DNA of 64,000 nucleotides from assembly GCF_900452515.1 (NCBI RefSeq), contig NZ_UGNW01000002.1, forward strand, positions 140,137-204,136, in the 5' to 3' direction. Within the stretch, counting starts at the first letter, position 1. Each line of letters opens with the position of its first letter. Positions 28,510 through 37,375 of this stretch are shown here, piece by piece. The translations under genes were made by a program, and so were the position numbers. This DNA is from Legionella birminghamensis. Its GTDB lineage: Bacteria > Pseudomonadota > Gammaproteobacteria > Legionellales > Legionellaceae. Below the pieces are notes generated by a model. It had not been told where the DNA came from and did not search any database. It saw nothing but the letters and a program-made list of their open reading frames with translations.

Positions 28510-28868
28510 GCAAGGCCTGCCCAAAAAAGAAAGCGATTGTAGCAAATTTTTTCATCCATAGAACCCCTGCTCTTCAATGGCCAACTCTACATTCTGTTGA
28601 ATGCTAGCACCGACACCTTGCGGTATCGTTTACTTTCCAAGCAATAATGGTTTAAGTTGCAATGGCCCTTTCCATTGACGCGCGATAAACGCTTTATGGT
28701 GAACTCACCGAAAGGATGCAATCAAAGTCTGTCCCTGCTCAGAAGGTTGGAAGACTCTTCGATGCTTGTGTAACCCTAATTACGATTTATTTCCGATTAA
28801 GCATTGTCACTATAATACAGGATCATCCTATACTAATTCCTAATTGTTGAATCACAGGATATACGCAC
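28510..28868. other. Intergenic stretch between divergent genes
   Basis: About 360 bases between the nuclease gene and the phosphotransferase gene. It must hold both promoters, but no hexamer pair stands out; no ORF, repeat or RNA signature was recognised. Confidence 0.4.
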
Positions 28869-29846
28869 TTGAATAACGATAACGCAGCGATTCAATGGGC
28901 AACTGATTATTTGAGATCTCGTCATTGCAAGGTAATTGCACTAGAAAAAGTGGCTGAACCCGCTCATTCGATAGTGACTAAAATAACCACATCGCAAGGG
29001 CTCTTCTATTTGAAACAAACACCGCCTGCCCTATTTCGTGAGCCTGATACCATCGCTCTGCTTCAAACCCATGGATGTCAGCAAATTCCTGTCGTTATTG
29101 CAAAAAATGACTACTATCATTCTTTCTTGACAGCCGCCTGTGGCGATATCTCTCTGCGTGAATTGTTTTCAAACGGTGGCATCGATATGAATGTATTGGA
29201 GAAGGGGATCTATCATTACCTTTCTATTCAAAGAATCGTGGAGAGTGATACACTTACATTACTCAACTTTGGCATCCCCGATTGGCGGCTAGACCAATTT
29301 CCTTTGTTATATCGTGAGCTCATACAGGAAACAGATTGCTTAGTTGTCGATGGCCTGACGCGTCAAGAAATCGCATCGCTTCATCATGCCTATGATTGGT
29401 GTGTAGAGCAATGTGAAAGACTGTCAAGCTACCACATTCCTGAAACCATCAATCATTGTGATTTTCAAGAAAACAATATGCTGCTTTCCAAAGCGACAGG
29501 AGAAGTCAGTATTATTGACTGGGGAGAAACTGTAATTAGCCATCCCTTTTTTTCGCTGAATACCTGCTTATGGAATCTGACGTATTTTCACAACTTAAAG
29601 CAGACTGATAGGCAGTATCGTCTCCTACAACAACTTTGCGTTTCGCCCTGGTTAGATAAGCATGAAGAAAGCGATCTAATTACAGCCTTTAATATCTCGA
29701 ATCAACTTTTAGGGGTCTTCGCGGCCTTAGGATATCAGTTTATGTATGAGGCTACGGCAAACCAAACTAAAAAAGTCCAAGAAGAACATCCTGGTTCCAT
29801 AGCGGGCTGTTTGAGAAGCTTCTTGCAGCAGGTAAACAAGGGCTAA
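28869..29846 (+). CDS. APH/choline-kinase-like phosphotransferase
   Basis: 325 residues. The start is TTG at 28869 with AGGAT nine bases upstream. The kinase core has NHCDFQENNML (Brenner motif, catalytic Asp and metal-binding Asn) and IIDWGET, the DFG equivalent. The family phosphorylates aminoglycosides, choline or other small alcohols. Antibiotic resistance should not be assumed, because the closest pattern is to uncharacterised environmental members. Confidence 0.8.
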   Translation: MNNDNAAIQWATDYLRSRHCKVIALEKVAEPAHSIVTKITTSQGLFYLKQTPPALFREPDTIALLQTHGCQQIPVVIAKNDYYHSFLTAACGDISLRELFSNGGIDMNVLEKGIYHYLSIQRIVESDTLTLLNFGIPDWRLDQFPLLYRELIQETDCLVVDGLTRQEIASLHHAYDWCVEQCERLSSYHIPETINHCDFQENNMLLSKATGEVSIIDWGETVISHPFFSLNTCLWNLTYFHNLKQTDRQYRLLQQLCVSPWLDKHEESDLITAFNISNQLLGVFAALGYQFMYEATANQTKKVQEEHPGSIAGCLRSFLQQVNKG

Positions 29847-30013
29847 TCGACTTCTTGATGTGTCCTGCTAATTGACTTAAATCCCGGAAATAACTGTAGG
29901 GCTAATCTATTCAATTTGAATTGGTTCTTATCCAATGCAATCACTGTTTTTAACAATCTTTGGAGAAGCCAGAGGGCACTGTTAAAATAATGGGCTTATT
30001 GGAGGTAGGATGT

Positions 30014-30673
30014 GTGGTTGATGTGGATATTTTTATTTTCTTGTCAGTATTTTTTATAGGTCTGGTAGTGGGTTATGCTGCCGGACGAAATCGTAAACAC
30101 AACGCTGAAAATTGTGGTGAGGCCCGAGTCAGGCACAGGCTAACACAGTATTGTCAAAACAAGGAGGCTCATGTTCTGTCTAATATTACCCTACGCTTGG
30201 AGGATGGTTCCACCACTCAAATCGATCATATTCTAATCACCCCAAAAGGTATTTTCGTGATAGAAACCAAGCATTACAAGGGGTGGATATTCGCGAAAGA
30301 AAACGCCAGAAGCTGGTCTCAATCCCTTTATTACGATAAATTCAGATTTCAAAATCCCCTCCGTCAGAATTATAAACACGTTAAGGCTATCCAGAAAGCG
30401 CTTGATTTTATAGAGCCTCATCATGTCCATAATATCGTCGTTTTTAGCGGGAAAGCCGTATTTAAAAGCGCCAAACCTCCCAATGTGTTTTATATAGACG
30501 AATTAGTCCCTGCAATCGAACAATTCACCGACGGGGCTTTAAGTTTAAATCGCGTTCAGTTTTGCGTGGGAAGACTTGAGTATATGCGCCTGGCTATAAC
30601 GAAGAAAACGGATGTTGAGCACCAGGCCCATTTAAGCAAACGGTTTGGTGATTCCTGGAATGGTAGAGTCTGA
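30014..30673 (+). CDS. NERD-domain protein with membrane anchor
   Basis: 219 residues from GTG 30014, chosen because GGAGG lies eight bases upstream. One N-terminal membrane helix (IFIFLSVFFIGLVVGYAAG) is followed by a NERD (nuclease-related) domain: QIDHILITPKGIFVIETKH keeps the D...E.K core. Its nuclease activity is predicted rather than shown for most members. A cytoplasmic, membrane-tethered position is expected. Confidence 0.8.
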   Translation: MVDVDIFIFLSVFFIGLVVGYAAGRNRKHNAENCGEARVRHRLTQYCQNKEAHVLSNITLRLEDGSTTQIDHILITPKGIFVIETKHYKGWIFAKENARSWSQSLYYDKFRFQNPLRQNYKHVKAIQKALDFIEPHHVHNIVVFSGKAVFKSAKPPNVFYIDELVPAIEQFTDGALSLNRVQFCVGRLEYMRLAITKKTDVEHQAHLSKRFGDSWNGRV

Positions 30674-30835
30674 AGAACGTAAGGAACTAGTTTCCATGTT
30701 CCAAGCCCCGGTCGGATAGCGTAGACTATTGGTCAATGGTCTCCAGTGACTCCGACCACTGTCCGGGCGGTGGAACTGGCTTACAACGTTATCCGGTGGT
30801 GTTAACAAACCGCATTCTAATGAGCGAGCAATCGA

Positions 30836-31315
30836 ATGAGTTTTAGCAAGTGGCCTTATACTTTTTATTTCTTACTCGCGACTTTCCCGGCTATGAATGC
30901 GTTCGCGATGGAATCTTTAACCACTGAAGAGAAAAAGGTCATCAACCGTGTGACCAAAGCCAGGATATTAATCGAGACAAAGGGAAAAAAGGCGGCGTTG
31001 AATGCGTTTCAAAAAAATTCAAGTCAGATTTTTGCCATTAAACTGAATGGTACAGTGCTCGCCTCCCCTATTCATCCCGAAATGATAGGAACTAATCAAT
31101 GGTTGTATAAAGATGATTTGGGCGTTTTAGTCGTTCAAGAGGAGATTGCAAAAGCCAAGGCCGGAGGCGGATGGCTTAACGCCCGGTTTAGGAAAAATCA
31201 CCTTACGGGCCGTTACGCCTGCCGAAAACTTTACATTCTTCCCATACAAAACGATTTCTTTATCGGCTCCTGGTATTACTATCCTGCCCGCCTAAAGAAT
31301 AACTGCCCCGTGTAG
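30836..31315 (+). CDS. Periplasmic single Cache-domain protein
   Basis: 159 residues. A signal peptide (about 1-24, MNAFA) precedes a single Cache_2-type sensor domain: GTVLASPIHPEMIGTNQW, YKDDLG, then GGWLNARF and DFFIGSWYYYP. No membrane or output domain follows, so it may be a free-standing ligand binder. The start follows GAGCGAGCAATCGA with a weak ribosome site. Ligand unknown. Confidence 0.7.
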   Translation: MSFSKWPYTFYFLLATFPAMNAFAMESLTTEEKKVINRVTKARILIETKGKKAALNAFQKNSSQIFAIKLNGTVLASPIHPEMIGTNQWLYKDDLGVLVVQEEIAKAKAGGGWLNARFRKNHLTGRYACRKLYILPIQNDFFIGSWYYYPARLKNNCPV

Positions 31316-31388
31316 TCGGGATTGGCGTTAAGACTGACGAAAGAGAAAATGCTATTCGTTGTTAATTCAATTGATATCCCCCTTTATC

Positions 31389-32384
31389 TCAATTTTTTAT
31401 TAGCGATATCGTTTCGCCTGACGTGTTGCTACAGAGCGGATTTTCATCCACAATGGCTTCATCAAAGAATCCCATTCGCGCTTTATTGTGTTTGCTTGTT
31501 TTTTCCAATTCTTTTTGAGCGATGAAGGCGTTTATCAGCTCCAGTCCGGTGCAATTATCAGCCAGTATCGCGGTGGATTTTGCTTGTTTTAACACATCGT
31601 CGGGAGTTGTGGAGAGGGGTATAAATGGAATATTACATAGCAATATTCTTGTCAATTCAATTTGATCGGGTCGTGCTGCTGAATCGATTAAGACCTTTTG
31701 ATAATTGACAGTATCTCTAATTTCTAGCTTCACTGTTCTATCAAGACAGTCAAAACCTTCTATCAGAGAGTCAAGGCAATGCAATTGAAGGTGCTGAAAA
31801 CGGTTAGAGACTTTAAACTCCTGCAAAACCCATTGTTGCGCTGAAATACTAACTTCAGATGTAAAGTTAAAGGGATTATTCGATTGGTTTATCCCATTGG
31901 GAAAAATTTTATTCTGCCAGGGATCAGCAACAATAATGGCTTCATTATCTAAAAATACTTCAGCATCGACAATCATTGGGCCGGTCTTGTTTTGAAACGG
32001 ATCGCTTTGAAGTAATTGATTAGAACGTGGAACCATGAGTACAAAGCCGTGATTGACCCGTTCGCTTTCATAGGCTGCATAGAACACTCTATAGCGTTTA
32101 GATAAGTAAGTGGTATTGGATAGCAGGGCCGATAAATAGGCGGATTGATCCCCACAGTCGCCAATGCGATATTGAAGCATTAAACGAATGCAAGCGTAGT
32201 GGTCATGCTCAGCTGCCAGGTCATTAATGGTGTTGTAAATCAAATTTTGTTTATTCCCCATTGTTTTATAGGGCCCAAACTCCTCTCTATCAATGTGAAA
32301 TAATGAGCCACTGAACGAATAATCAATTTGGGATCCGATGAACCTGCAATAATGCTCAACATAAAATAAGACTCCGTTTTTCAT
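31389..32384 (-). CDS. Candidate papain-like cysteine protease/effector
   Basis: 331 residues, no signal peptide. A Cys-His-Asp order typical of papain-fold or transglutaminase-like enzymes is visible: C77 in GDCGDQSAYLSALL, H112 in NHGFVLMVP and D154 in IIVADPW. The CGDQSAY core recurs in the gene at 62418-63701, which lacks the His. No named family is recognised; the combination resembles uncharacterised Legionella secreted proteins. Catalysis and secretion are inference. The C-terminus is polar and Glu-rich, as in many Dot/Icm substrates. Confidence 0.55.
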   Translation of the reverse strand: MKNGVLFYVEHYCRFIGSQIDYSFSGSLFHIDREEFGPYKTMGNKQNLIYNTINDLAAEHDHYACIRLMLQYRIGDCGDQSAYLSALLSNTTYLSKRYRVFYAAYESERVNHGFVLMVPRSNQLLQSDPFQNKTGPMIVDAEVFLDNEAIIVADPWQNKIFPNGINQSNNPFNFTSEVSISAQQWVLQEFKVSNRFQHLQLHCLDSLIEGFDCLDRTVKLEIRDTVNYQKVLIDSAARPDQIELTRILLCNIPFIPLSTTPDDVLKQAKSTAILADNCTGLELINAFIAQKELEKTSKHNKARMGFFDEAIVDENPLCSNTSGETISLIKN

Positions 32385-32512
32385 TTAATCTCCGTTTAGA
32401 AAAGGTTACCTAAATTGCAGGGCAATCCCTTTATAGCAAAATTTTTAATTAGGAGAGAGCATTTCTCTTCCCATCATGGGTTCTTTCTGGTTATGTTCGC
32501 TACTGTAACCAC

Positions 32513-32855
32513 TTAGATTGCCTGGTGAATCACATGCGTTACAACAACCCAAATCACCAACCCCTGACTGTCGGTAATAGCGATGGGAGGAAAGGAAAGG
32601 TTTTCAGGTAAGAGCTGTACTTCGCCATGGATTCGAGATAACCGTTTGGCCGTTAACTACCCATCGATAGCGCGATGACAATTTTTCTATGCGAAGGCGA
32701 TAAGTTCGCATCCACAATCAATAAATCCCCATGATGAGTGCCCGCTTCTTTCATGGAATCACCGGAAGCTTTAAAAAAAGTGGCGTCAGGATGGCAAAGG
32801 AAGTGTTACCAAGCTGATAAAAGTTGGTATCAAAATGAACATCCAGAGGGTGAAG
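32513..32855 (-). pseudogene. umuD relic
   Basis: The minus strand matches the copy B umuD 3' half (HVIHQA before the stop, the GDSMK-type Ser region and the Lys region). It has in-frame stops and small indels and no usable start. It is a third trace of the umuD family in the window, outside both duplication copies. Confidence 0.8.
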
Positions 32856-32965
32856 TACCTTATCTACCCCCAAACTTTTGATTTTGTCATTTTATCAATC
32901 AATAAATTCAAGACCGTCTACTGAGTACTTTTTTCATCATACCCTGTTGGGGTAGATAAGGTACG
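32855..32965. repeat. 111-base element with 17-base inverted ends (MITE-like)
   Basis: GTACCTTATCTACCCCC at the left and its inverse TGGGGTAGATAAGGTAC at the right (16 of 17 pairs) enclose 77 non-coding bases. A further half copy GTTATCTACCTCAAC follows. It could be a miniature transposable element or a set of operator sites for the toxin-antitoxin genes 90 bases downstream. Confidence 0.5.
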
Positions 32966-33053
32966 TTATCTACCTCAACAAACCCTAGATTGCGTGATGA
33001 ATAGAAGATGCTATAATTATGATTAATAATTCACTTGTATACAAAGGATGATC

Positions 33054-33290
33054 ATGGCTGCCACATCTCTTATTTCAGTTCGAGTGCCTTCAGAAGTTGC
33101 TGAGCGCTTAGAGCATTTATCTCAAACAGTTGAGCGCTCAAAATCTTGGCTTGCAGCTGAGGCTATTGAAGAATATCTTGACCTTCATGAATGGCAAGTT
33201 CAGGCTATCCACGAAGGATTGAAAGAAATTGAACAAGGACAAGTTATCGATTTTTTTGATGTCAAGAAAGAATTAGGAATCAATAATTGA
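33054..33290 (+). CDS. Ribbon-helix-helix antitoxin (ParD/RelB-like)
   Basis: 78 residues from ATG 33054, with AAGG in good position; an earlier ATG at 33048 overlaps that site. The N-terminus ISVRVPSEVAERLEHL is a ribbon-helix-helix operator-binding domain; the C-terminal part should wrap the toxin. It overlaps the toxin gene by four bases, so the pair is translationally coupled and probably autoregulated. Confidence 0.9.
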   Translation: MAATSLISVRVPSEVAERLEHLSQTVERSKSWLAAEAIEEYLDLHEWQVQAIHEGLKEIEQGQVIDFFDVKKELGINN

Positions 33291-33562
33291 AGATCAAAAT
33301 GACTCGGCTTGCTCTGAATGACTTACAAACAACCAAAGACTATATTAGCCAAGATAAACCAGATGAAGCAATTACAGTAATGCAGCGCATTATGGAGGCA
33401 ATAGAACATATAGCAACTTTTCCAAGTATTGGTCGAACAGGACGGGTTCCCCGCACTAAAGAATTAGTTGTTAGTGGAACTCCTCTTATTGTTGTGTACC
33501 AAGTAAAGGACAACACATTGTTTATTGTTCGCATTATACATTCAGCAAGAAAATGGCCTTGA
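33287..33562 (+). CDS. ParE/RelE-family toxin
   Basis: 91 residues. TTG start inside the antitoxin stop (TTGA). The fold is shown by MTRLALNDLQTTKDYI, FPSIGRTGRVPRTKELVV, LIVVYQVKDNTLFIVRIIHSARKWP. The sequence is closer to ParE (gyrase poison) than to the ribosome-dependent RelE, but the target cannot be decided here. Together with the antitoxin it would stabilise the plasmid. Confidence 0.9.
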   Translation: MKIKMTRLALNDLQTTKDYISQDKPDEAITVMQRIMEAIEHIATFPSIGRTGRVPRTKELVVSGTPLIVVYQVKDNTLFIVRIIHSARKWP

Positions 33563-33846
33563 CTCTTCCTAAAAATCAAACCAGATTGAAAGGGCCTCCC
33601 ATTATAGCGCCTACAGCAAATCCGTCAGTACTTGGCTCAGGGAAATGGCAAGGGGGATTGGCTGCATTATTAACTCATTGACCTTATTTGTTCGGTCGAA
33701 TCTAATGTCTCAAGTGCCACATGATTATAATGTATTAAATAAAGGCGGTTTCCGTTTGGGTAATTAGGCCATTTTTCTTCTTGAAAGTAATTGGCTTACA
33801 TCATTTGGAGAGCTGTTTAGTGCTGATTCTACAAAGCTTTGGTTAT
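33563..33846. other. Degraded intergenic region
   Basis: No intact gene. On the minus strand an open stretch around 33680-33800 (FQEEKWPNYPNGNRLYL) has no start and could be a gene relic. Nothing else is recognised. Confidence 0.35.
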
Positions 33847-34154
33847 TTACTCTGTTTGTTTGAGCGTGCGCGGATAATTATTTAACACAGCCGCTACAAA
33901 AGGTATGAAGATCAAGAGGGGTAGTACGATGAGCATTTAGGTATAGAATTGTAGATTTAGGCCAGCATATACTTGTGTGGTAGGTTGAGCAATGCCTTTA
34001 GTGGACACAGAAAATTGAGGTTCTACAAATAAATTGTATACGGTTTTTCCTGATTAATTACTTTACCCGCACCTAAACTTAAGGGCATTACGTGATTATC
34101 ATTTTTAAAATCAAATACCCATATAGGCGCAGCTCTTAAATAAAAGTCATGTAC
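33847..34154 (-). pseudogene. Relics of an outer-membrane-type protein and a following membrane gene
   Basis: From the IS3 end inward the minus strand reads LRAAPIWVFDFKNDN and PLSLGAGKVI, then shifts frame to LFVEPQFSVSTKGIAQP, VYAGLNLQF and a stop at 33937. This resembles the end of a barrel-like protein. Directly after the stop an ATG opens a 29-codon peptide (MLIVLPLLIFIPFVAAVL), the start of a membrane protein cut short. The 5' part was lost at the IS3 insertion. Confidence 0.6.
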
Positions 34155-34286
34155 TGTAATGGTCAAGTAAATTCGGACACTTATTTAAACAACTTACTAA
34201 ACAAAATTCCTCCCTGCTGACGCACCACTTCCGCGGTTTGTCGACTCCTCAATCCCGCGCAGTCCAGCGCTCCTGATTGAGCAGTT

Positions 34287-34920
34287 TCAAGCGATTCTCT
34301 GATAAAACTCCTGTTCAAACGCTAACGGTGTTTTATAGCCTAAAGTTGAATGAAGCCGTCTACCATTATAAAAGGCAAGATAGTCAATCACGGCAAGCTT
34401 GGCACAGGCTTTAGTAGCGAATCGATGGTAATTCAAGGATTCATATTTGATGCTGCGAAAAAAACGCTCTGTAGGGGAGTTATCCCAACAATTGCCTTTG
34501 CGACTCATACTCTGCTGCATTTTCATTAATTTCAATAGCTCTCGGTACTCATAACTCGCATATTGACTGCCGCGATCTGAGTGGTGCAGTAATCCTGGAG
34601 AGGGTTTTTTGCGCCAAAACGCCATCCGCAGAGCTTTGGAGCACAAAGATGTGCGCATATGATCATCGACTGCCCAACCGATGATTTGGCGTGAATACAG
34701 GTCCATAACGATTGCAATATACATCCAGCCCTCCAAAGTCCATACATTCAAGCATTGTGTCTTGTGGTTTGGGATGGTGGACCTTAGAACACCAGCGATA
34801 ATAAGCACTTCGGCTAACCTGCATCATTTTACATAACAGTTTAATCGAGTAGGCTTTCTCTTGCTCTTTGATAAATTGATATTTTATTTCTGTTCCTGAG
34901 CAAAGAAAGCGCGGCCTTTT
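34287..34920 (-). pseudogene. IS3-family transposase OrfB, internally deleted
   Basis: The N-terminal part (FIKEQEKAYSIKLLCKMMQ, VSRSAYYRW) is in one frame. The rve integrase part (TLEGWMYIAIVMDLYSRQ, HHSDRGSQYASYEY, DNSPTERFFRS) is in another, at 34287-34808. The segment between them, with the first catalytic Asp expected before TLEGW, is missing. The enzyme should be inactive. Confidence 0.85.
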
Positions 34921-35187
34921 TTAAGATTTCTCTCTCCATCCTGAGCTTGTTATTTTCTTTCTGAGGCGTAACAACTCTTCGCGTTCGTTTAAGCTCAGCT
35001 GAGAGCCTGAGGTACTAGCCCCTTTCTTTTCAGCCCCTTTTTCCATACTAACCCATTTCCTTAGGGCACTAATCGAAACACCTAAACTTGTAGCTGCCTC
35101 TGGAATGCTATAGCCTTTTGATAGCACCAATTGAACAGCATCCTGTTTGAATTCTAAACTAAAATACGGTCTCTTTCTTTGATTCAA
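34921..35187 (-). CDS. IS3-family OrfA (helix-turn-helix)
   Basis: 88 residues. RPYFSLEFKQDAVQLVL, GYSIPEAATSLGVSISALRK is the usual OrfA DNA-binding helix-turn-helix, followed by a leucine-rich C-terminus (EREELLRLRKKI) for dimerisation. It would normally be joined to OrfB by frameshifting; here OrfB is broken. Confidence 0.85.
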   Translation of the reverse strand: MNQRKRPYFSLEFKQDAVQLVLSKGYSIPEAATSLGVSISALRKWVSMEKGAEKKGASTSGSQLSLNEREELLRLRKKITSSGWREKS

Positions 35188-35286
35188 TACTTCACTCCTA
35201 TTGGTTATATTTTAACCTATAAAAGTGTCCAGGCATATTAGACCACTACATTTTCTATAGCCGTGAGTGGATTGAAGCAGGGTTAA

Positions 35287-36183
35287 ATGAATAGTAATGA
35301 ACTTAAATCCTTTTTGCTGGTGTATGAATATCGCTCCTATTCAATTGCAGCGAAGAAACTTTTTGTTACTCAATCTGCTATTAGTAAACGCATTTTTAAT
35401 CTGGAAAAAGAGTTAAGGGTAAAACTATTTGAAAATCGCTCTAATATGGTTTTACCTACAATTAAAGCTAAACTACTTGTTCCTTATGCTCGACAATTAA
35501 TCAATATTTTGAATAATACTTACTCTGATTTAAGAGGAAATCAGTTATCCAAACTATCCGTATCGCTGGGAACTACTCTTTATCCAGCACTCGATTTCAT
35601 TCCCGCATTTATAGAGCTTATATCCAACGACCAAGCTGCCTACCCCCAATTTCATATCAGACAGCTGCCAAAAAAGGAATTAGTGGATTCCTTGCTCAAT
35701 GGAATTTTAGATCTTGCGTTGGCGACTGAAGATTTAATTGTAGATTCCTCTATTCAATGCACTGTACTTTCCTCAGAGGAATTATTTATTGTGGTGTCGC
35801 CCAGACATCCTCTGGCAAGCAGGAAAGAAATTAGCTGGGATGATTTATCCAGATACCCTTGTGTACATTCGCCGTCAGGTTTTTCAGTACGCGACCGGCT
35901 GGATCGAATATTTACCAGACTTGAATTACCTCTGATGATTGAGCATGAGCTTTACTCATTCGAAGCATTAGGCAAATTAGTAAAGGCAGGATTGTGCTGG
36001 AGTGTATTGCCATTGCATTATTGTGATCCGGAATTAGTAAAACTTAAATTAGCAGGTTTTAACGAGACCATTAATTTATGTTGGTACTGTCATAAAGGAA
36101 GGGTGGACTCATTTATTATCCAATACACAACAGAGCTATTTAAACAGACACTTACGAAAGCTCCATTTCCACATACTGTATAA
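35287..36183 (+). CDS. LysR-family transcriptional regulator
   Basis: 298 residues. The N-terminal winged helix is typical (LKSFLLVYEYRSYSIAAKKL, FVTQSAISKRIFNLEKELRV), followed by a type 2 periplasmic-binding-like effector domain (about 90-290). It starts 37 bases from the IS3 end, so its original promoter and any divergent target gene may have been replaced. The 80 bases after it lead straight into duplication copy B. The regulated genes are unknown. Confidence 0.92.
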   Translation: MNSNELKSFLLVYEYRSYSIAAKKLFVTQSAISKRIFNLEKELRVKLFENRSNMVLPTIKAKLLVPYARQLINILNNTYSDLRGNQLSKLSVSLGTTLYPALDFIPAFIELISNDQAAYPQFHIRQLPKKELVDSLLNGILDLALATEDLIVDSSIQCTVLSSEELFIVVSPRHPLASRKEISWDDLSRYPCVHSPSGFSVRDRLDRIFTRLELPLMIEHELYSFEALGKLVKAGLCWSVLPLHYCDPELVKLKLAGFNETINLCWYCHKGRVDSFIIQYTTELFKQTLTKAPFPHTV

Positions 36184-36314
36184 ATTAACAACGAAGAGGT
36201 TAAAATAAACTAGCGTGCTTTTGAAAACTATATTCACTGTAAAGTATAACTTTTGTTCCTCAAATGTACTATTCTTATATTGGGAGTTGCAAAAGTTCCA
36301 AAACGACAATCGCA

Positions 36315-36338
36315 CAGAACCACCACGTGGTGGTTCTG
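36315..36338 (+). promoter_or_regulatory. Perfect 24-base palindrome in the pilin leader (copy B)
   Basis: CAGAACCACCAC followed by its exact complement, 60 bases before the pilin start and followed by T-rich sequence. Counterpart of 1761-1784. Operator or leader hairpin. Confidence 0.55.
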
Positions 36339-36398
36339 GTTTATCAGTTTATCAGTTTAATGGTTACTTCGGAAGTGTCACAGGATTTGGATAATAAG

Positions 36399-36815
36399 AT
36401 GAAAAAACATAAGGGATTTACACTGATTGAGTTAATGATTGTTGTGGCTATCGTAGGCATTTTAGCAGCGATTGCAATCCCTGCTTATCAAGACTATACG
36501 ATTCGCGCTCGAGTGACAGAGGGATTAAGTTTAGCTTCCTCTGCAAAAGCGGCGGTCGCCGAAACCACCATCGCTAGAAATGCACTTCCCACCTCTCAAG
36601 CCGCTACTGGTTATGTCTCACCGGCCGCTACGGCAAACGTCTCTTCTATCACCATTGCAGCCAATACCGGAGTGATAACAATTACTTATACAGCAGCTGC
36701 CGGAGGCGGTACCATCCTATTAACGCCTACTTTAAATGCAAATGGTGATTTGACTTGGACCTGCACCGGGGGAACATTAGCAGCTAAATACAGGCCAGCT
36801 TCTTGTAGGCCGTGA
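36399..36815 (+). CDS. Type IV major pilin, copy B
   Basis: 138 residues, one residue different from copy A (Ala for Asn in the D-region: LAAKYRP). Prepilin signal [11 protein letters not shown], hydrophobic helix and the C-terminal Cys pair are all kept. The DNA has many silent differences from copy A, so the protein has been conserved by selection in both copies, or by past exchange. Confidence 0.93.
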   Translation: MKKHKGFTLIELMIVVAIVGILAAIAIPAYQDYTIRARVTEGLSLASSAKAAVAETTIARNALPTSQAATGYVSPAATANVSSITIAANTGVITITYTAAAGGGTILLTPTLNANGDLTWTCTGGTLAAKYRPASCRP

Positions 36816-36921
36816 ATTCAAACGAGTACGAGGTCCATACTATCATTCGATTGAGTGTATCTAGTATAACATTCGTTTTATTAGTACTATTTATTCTTTA
36901 GTCTCTTACCCCAGAGCAACT

Positions 36922-37230
36922 ATGAGCTTGCACTTCATTGAAGAATACCCATATCCTGCCTTTCTCTGTGATACAGAAGGGACTATGATTTTAAATAATC
37001 AAGCGTATAGAGATTTTTTCCATGTTGAGGAGTGTTTATTTAGTGATTCCCTCAGTCACTACACTGAGCTTCATGCACTTTTTGAGAGCTTAAAAAAAAA
37101 TTCTGCCCCCGGTTTAACAAAGACCTATCACAACAATATAGTTTTGCAATGGGCAGCAACGACTTGTGTATTTTTATTACAACATCATGTGATAGCTTGT
37201 TTGAGTCAACCTTTGGAACAAGAACAATGA
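36922..37230 (+). CDS. Small PAS-like protein, copy B
   Basis: 102 residues, one codon longer than copy A, same start. The PAS-like N-terminus is identical (PYPAFLCDTEGTMILNN); changes cluster in the middle and C-terminal part. Function unknown, position before the diguanylate cyclase kept. Confidence 0.6.
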   Translation: MSLHFIEEYPYPAFLCDTEGTMILNNQAYRDFFHVEECLFSDSLSHYTELHALFESLKKNSAPGLTKTYHNNIVLQWAATTCVFLLQHHVIACLSQPLEQEQ

Positions 37231-37375
37231 TGTGAATGGCTCTGTTCGTCCATGCTTTACCCAGAACACCGCCGAAGAAACGACGTGGTATACAGGCTAT
37301 AATTGATAATGGGAGTTAACGCTAATAGAAAATAATCTATCGGTAACATTAATTAAAAAGGTTATTGCAGAGAAC

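Larger units (their letters stand above)
34155..35250 (-). mobile_element. Defective IS3-family element
   Basis: About 1096 bases with related ends (TGTAATGGTC left, TGTAGTGG read inward on the right) and the IS3 orfA-orfB layout. It is shorter than a normal member, and orfB has lost an internal segment. No target duplication is visible. Confidence 0.85.

Noticed and set aside
28869..29846. Aminoglycoside-resistance gene
   Set aside because: Only the general phosphotransferase motifs are present; nothing ties it to a known resistance enzyme.
30680..30830. GC-rich stretch that looked like a structured RNA or tRNA
   Set aside because: No cloverleaf, no TTC loop consensus and no terminator could be made from it.
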